From Phorcus lineatus (Eukaryota > Mollusca > Gastropoda > Trochida > Trochidae): a DNA stretch of 64,000 bases. Under the pieces are notes generated by a model. It saw only the letters and a program-made list of their open reading frames with translations, searched no databases and was not told where the DNA came from. Each line of letters starts with the position of its first letter. Within the stretch, counting starts at the first letter, position 1. Location of the stretch: contig OV121095.1 in NCBI GenBank assembly GCA_921293015.1, positions 36,057,484 through 36,121,483 of the forward strand, read 5' to 3'. Shown here piece after piece: positions 51,726 to 64,000 of this stretch. The position numbers and the translations under genes are program-made.

Positions 51726-52379
51726 AGAAATACACAACTTTTTCCTGTTTGTCAACATTATTCATTGATTTACATTTTATTGATTTACATTTTAAAGGGT
51801 AAAATATGTATTGTATGCAACATCTGTGCTAAGTATATATGTATATAAAAGGAAATAAATAATTGTTCTCTCTATTCCATTTTCATGCAGAGATTCGATT
51901 TAGAAAACAACAAAGGTAACTTGATATTAATATTTTTATCGAAAAACTCTGCAAGTACAAAGTCAAAAGAACTGTTCATTTTGAAACTTTTGAATATAGA
52001 CAAAACGCAATTCTTTATACCAATTGTAATAAGATAAATATAAGTGTTTGTCGATCGCAAAGTTATGAGAAACTTTCCAATGTATTGGTTGTAGTAAATG
52101 TATGCAAAATAAGTAATAAAAACAAAATAACATTCAATTTATATCAAAATTTATATTAAACTGCCAAATAACATAAAAACCTGCATTATTATCTTTGACG
52201 TCCGAGGCAAGATTATTTAAATTAAAGTTTCAGTTAACAGGAGGCATCCTTGTGACATAACCCTTTTCTTACGTTTTTTGTGTTGGATCACACCTTTTAG
52301 TGGTTCAATAAGTCTTTGATCCTGTTTTGAGAAAGCGTGATATAGATCAAAAGCACAGAAACGGCAAACATTTCAGAAT
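51726..52379. other. Intergenic stretch, no gene seen
   Basis: AT-rich sequence with only chance ORFs. Confidence 0.5.
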
Positions 52380-52700
52380 CATTTTAGTTTTGCCATGCTC
52401 TCCTGACCAAAGTAAACCCAGGCATTTAGAACAGTGATCAATGGTCAACTGAACGTTTTGTAAAGAGAGATAATTCAGCGACTGACTGATTTCGGATTTT
52501 TAACATGTCGGTGTTTTTTTTCACTTTCCAAGTTCGCACTTTGTTTACAACTTTCAGTACAATCACCTTTTTTTGGTAACGTTTTGCTACAATTTTTCAC
52601 GGAAATTGTTCAATTTATAACCTCCAATATATTGGATATTTTCAGAAGAGGATACCGCTACGTATCGTATTTTTTTCTGTATTGCAATATACCGACTTAA
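52380..52700. repeat. Dispersed repeat, copy 2 (inverted relative to 33365)
   Basis: Contains 'gccatgctctc', 'gaacagtgatcaatggtcaac', 'cactttgtttacaac', 'taacctccaatatattggat' and 'tgtattgcaatataccga', the reverse complement of blocks in 33365-33665. Confidence 0.65.
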
Positions 52701-53444
52701 CGATAATACCGCGCATCCTTATGATGGGCTGTTTTAAAAATAAAATGAGGACTCGGGTTATTTTACGATACTAAGCTTGATAATTTTGTTGAGTTTCAAA
52801 GATGCTGTCACTGGGATTAAGATGGTTTACCAATTGACATCAAAAGACTGCCTGAAGTATCAAACAATAAGGTGCAGTTTTCACAAAATTATTGTCATGA
52901 ACATTATCACACTTGTGTCATGGACTTTCCTTACAAAACTATATAATTTTGAGCAAGCTTTTGCATATCAATCACTTACGTTCTTTGAAATGAAACAAAA
53001 TCTTTTATTTAAAATCTCTTTTCTTCCTTTATGCTGCCATCTTGCTTTATCAGGGTATCCATATGAATGCACAGCACCCACAACCACTTGTAGTCTTTTC
53101 ACCGTTTGCCGTTTGTAGAAGACGCGAGTGACCCATTTTTGAGATTATACTCAAAACTCAAATTTTAAGATTTCCCGATGGACAGAGTTCTTGAAAAAAA
53201 TCATTACCATTTATAAGCACTATAAGCTCCAATGCACAGTAGTTGAACACCTTGTTGTTTGTATAAGTTACATTAAAATCAAAGTTAACGCAATCAGCAA
53301 TAAGTTACGTGCTATGAAATGTGTCAGTGTCAGTATCGCCGCACAATTAGAAAATAAGAATTAGCTGAAATGATTTGAAAAGTCTTTCCTTACAACCGAT
53401 ATCAGTTATGCAAGACCCTCTGATCAAATATCAATCAAATGTCA

Positions 53445-53450
53445 TTTATT
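53445..53450 (-). terminator. Candidate polyadenylation signal of the chordin-like gene
   Basis: AATAAA on the minus strand, about 480 nt downstream of the stop codon at 53931. I saw no other AATAAA on that strand in between. Confidence 0.4.
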
Positions 53451-53930
53451 TGTATAGAATATGCATATAAATTAATAAGACATGACATATATTTACACAT
53501 CCATTCAACAAGACAACTTCTACATGTCTATATCGTACATCATCAGTATATATACACATACATTTACACAAGCACTTTTAAAAAGGGGAAGCTTAAAACC
53601 GAAAGCTCATATAAAGTAATTCATAGCACTTGTTTTTTTCAGTTTTTTCAACACTTGGTTTATAATGCACGCCAGAATATACAGTTTACAAGAGTTGCTA
53701 AACGAACCCCACAGGAATCCAGCCATGCGTACTCAAAAATCACTCAAGTCACTCAGAACACCAATTGCGTCATAACCTGTCACGTGGAGACACGTCCATC
53801 ACGTGATGAAAGTCTATCATTTTACATATCCATGTGCAAAGTTCACGATCAACTCGCCAAACAGTCTTTTACATTCTCAGCCCTTCCAAGTATTGGTCGT
53901 CAAAAGGCAGATGTTGACCTTCAAAGGGTT

Positions 53931-62890
<8,960 letters not shown>

Positions 62891-62985
62891 CTGCAGGAAT
62901 AGAAAACACTTTGAAAAATGATTTGATTTAAGAGAATTAGTAAGGCAACGGTTTCGATTTTCACACTTTGTAGTTATGCTCCGGA

Positions 62986-64000
62986 TTCACTGAAATCATA
63001 CACCGGGGTCATGAATTGGAGTTATTCACTGAAATCATACACCGGGGTCATGAATTGGGGTTATTCACTGAAATCATACACAAGGGTCATGAATTGGAGT
63101 TATTCACTGAAATCATACACCGGGGTCATGAATTGGAGTTATTCACTGAAATCATACACCAGGGTCATGAATTGGGGTTATTCACTGGAATCATACACTG
63201 GGGTCATGAATTAGAGTTATTCACTGAAATCATACATCAGGGTCATGAATTGGAGTTATTCACTGAAATCATACACCGGGGTCATGAATTGGAGTTATTC
63301 ACTGAAATCATACACCGAGGTCATGAATTAGAGTTATTCACTGAAATCATACACCGGGGTCATGAATTGGAGTTATTCACTGAAATCATATACCGGGGTC
63401 ATGAATTGGAGTTATTCACTGAAATCATACGACAGGGTCATGAATTGGAGTTATTCACTGAAATCATACACCGGGGTCATGAATTGGGGTTATTCACTGA
63501 AATCATACGACAGGGTCATGAATTGGAGTTATTCACTGAAATCATACACCGGGGTCATGAATTGGAGTTATTCACTGAAATCATACAACGGGGTCCTGAA
63601 TTGGAGTTATTCACTGAAATCATACGCCGGGGTCATGAATTGGGGTTATTCACTGGAATCATACACCAGGGTCATGAATTGGAGTTATTCACTGAAATCA
63701 TACACCGGGGTCATGAATTGGAATTATTCACTGAAATCATACACCGGGGTCATGAACTGGAGTTATTCACTGAAATCATACACCAGGGTCATGAATTGGA
63801 GTTATTCACTGAAATCATACACCGGGGTCATGAATTGGAGTTATTCACTGAAATCATACGACAGGGTCATGAATTGGAGTTATTCACTGAAATCATACAC
63901 CGGGGTCATGAATTGGGGTTATTCACTGGAATCATACACCGGGGTCATGAATTGGAGTTATTCACTGAAATCATACACCGGGGTCATGAACTGGAGTTAT
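62986..64000. repeat. 39-bp minisatellite, about 26 units, continuing past the window
   Basis: The unit is 'ggggtcatgaattggagtta' followed by 'ttcactgaaatcatacacc'. Variants include 'cgacagggtc' and 'ttggggttatt'. Because 39 is a multiple of three, a plus-strand frame can run through several units (MNWSYSLKSYT), but it is an artefact of the unit length. The array starts about 95 bp upstream of the first visible chordin-like exon, in its intron. Confidence 0.95.

Noticed and set aside
62986..64000. Repeat-protein gene MNWSYSLKSYT
   Set aside because: The unit length of 39 bp keeps one frame open by arithmetic. Stops and frame changes appear across units, and it lies in an intron.

Overview
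The window is intron-rich, AT-rich animal nuclear DNA. GT-AG introns, tRNA-derived SINEs with a 'gcgttaaac..aactcactcac' tail, LINE remnants and many short inverted-repeat elements suggest a marine mollusc, probably a gastropod. The group is inferred from repeat style and protein similarity only.

Five protein-coding genes are supported. (1) A PRKX-type AGC kinase on + (927-5701; 5' exons lie outside the window). (2) A single-exon tetraspanin on - (17312-16461). (3) LCMT1, the PP2A leucine carboxyl methyltransferase, on - (33953-28044, six exons, complete). (4) POLD3, the DNA polymerase delta subunit 3, on + (34443-49152, 14 exons, complete, 466 aa, C-terminal PIP box). (5) A chordin-like secreted protein with three VWC domains on - (62890-53931, ten exons, 5' end outside the window). 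In each multi-exon gene the splice phases close exactly. LCMT1 and POLD3 are head to head across about 490 bp, with a YY1-type motif, and probably share a promoter. The genes form no obvious pathway; the rest of the DNA is intron, intergenic sequence and repeats. A 5'-truncated LINE reverse transcriptase lies at 22862-24100.

The most unusual feature is a recurring pattern: in four of the five genes, one edge of a real exon has been copied in tandem into neighbouring non-coding DNA. In POLD3, the exon-3 acceptor plus the first 16 bases or so of the exon is repeated in 53-bp units (26 extra copies plus the real site, 37861-40010). In the chordin-like gene, the end of a VWC exon and its GTAAGT donor is repeated about eight more times (57100-57742). 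In PRKX, the glycine-loop exon start and its acceptor occur in two decayed copies upstream (343-926). In the tetraspanin, the C-terminal coding end is repeated three more times downstream (15920-16460). The real copy always sits at the exon-side edge of its array. Such arrays place many competing or decoy splice sites in introns, and I know of no standard name for them.

Other contents are a 191-bp satellite with a repeated 65-codon open frame (13670-14835), a 39-bp minisatellite running off the right end (62986-64000), a 35-bp perfect inverted repeat in a POLD3 intron (36868-36957), several TIR elements, (TA)n tracts and SINE copies. All calls were made by reading; no alignment or search was run.
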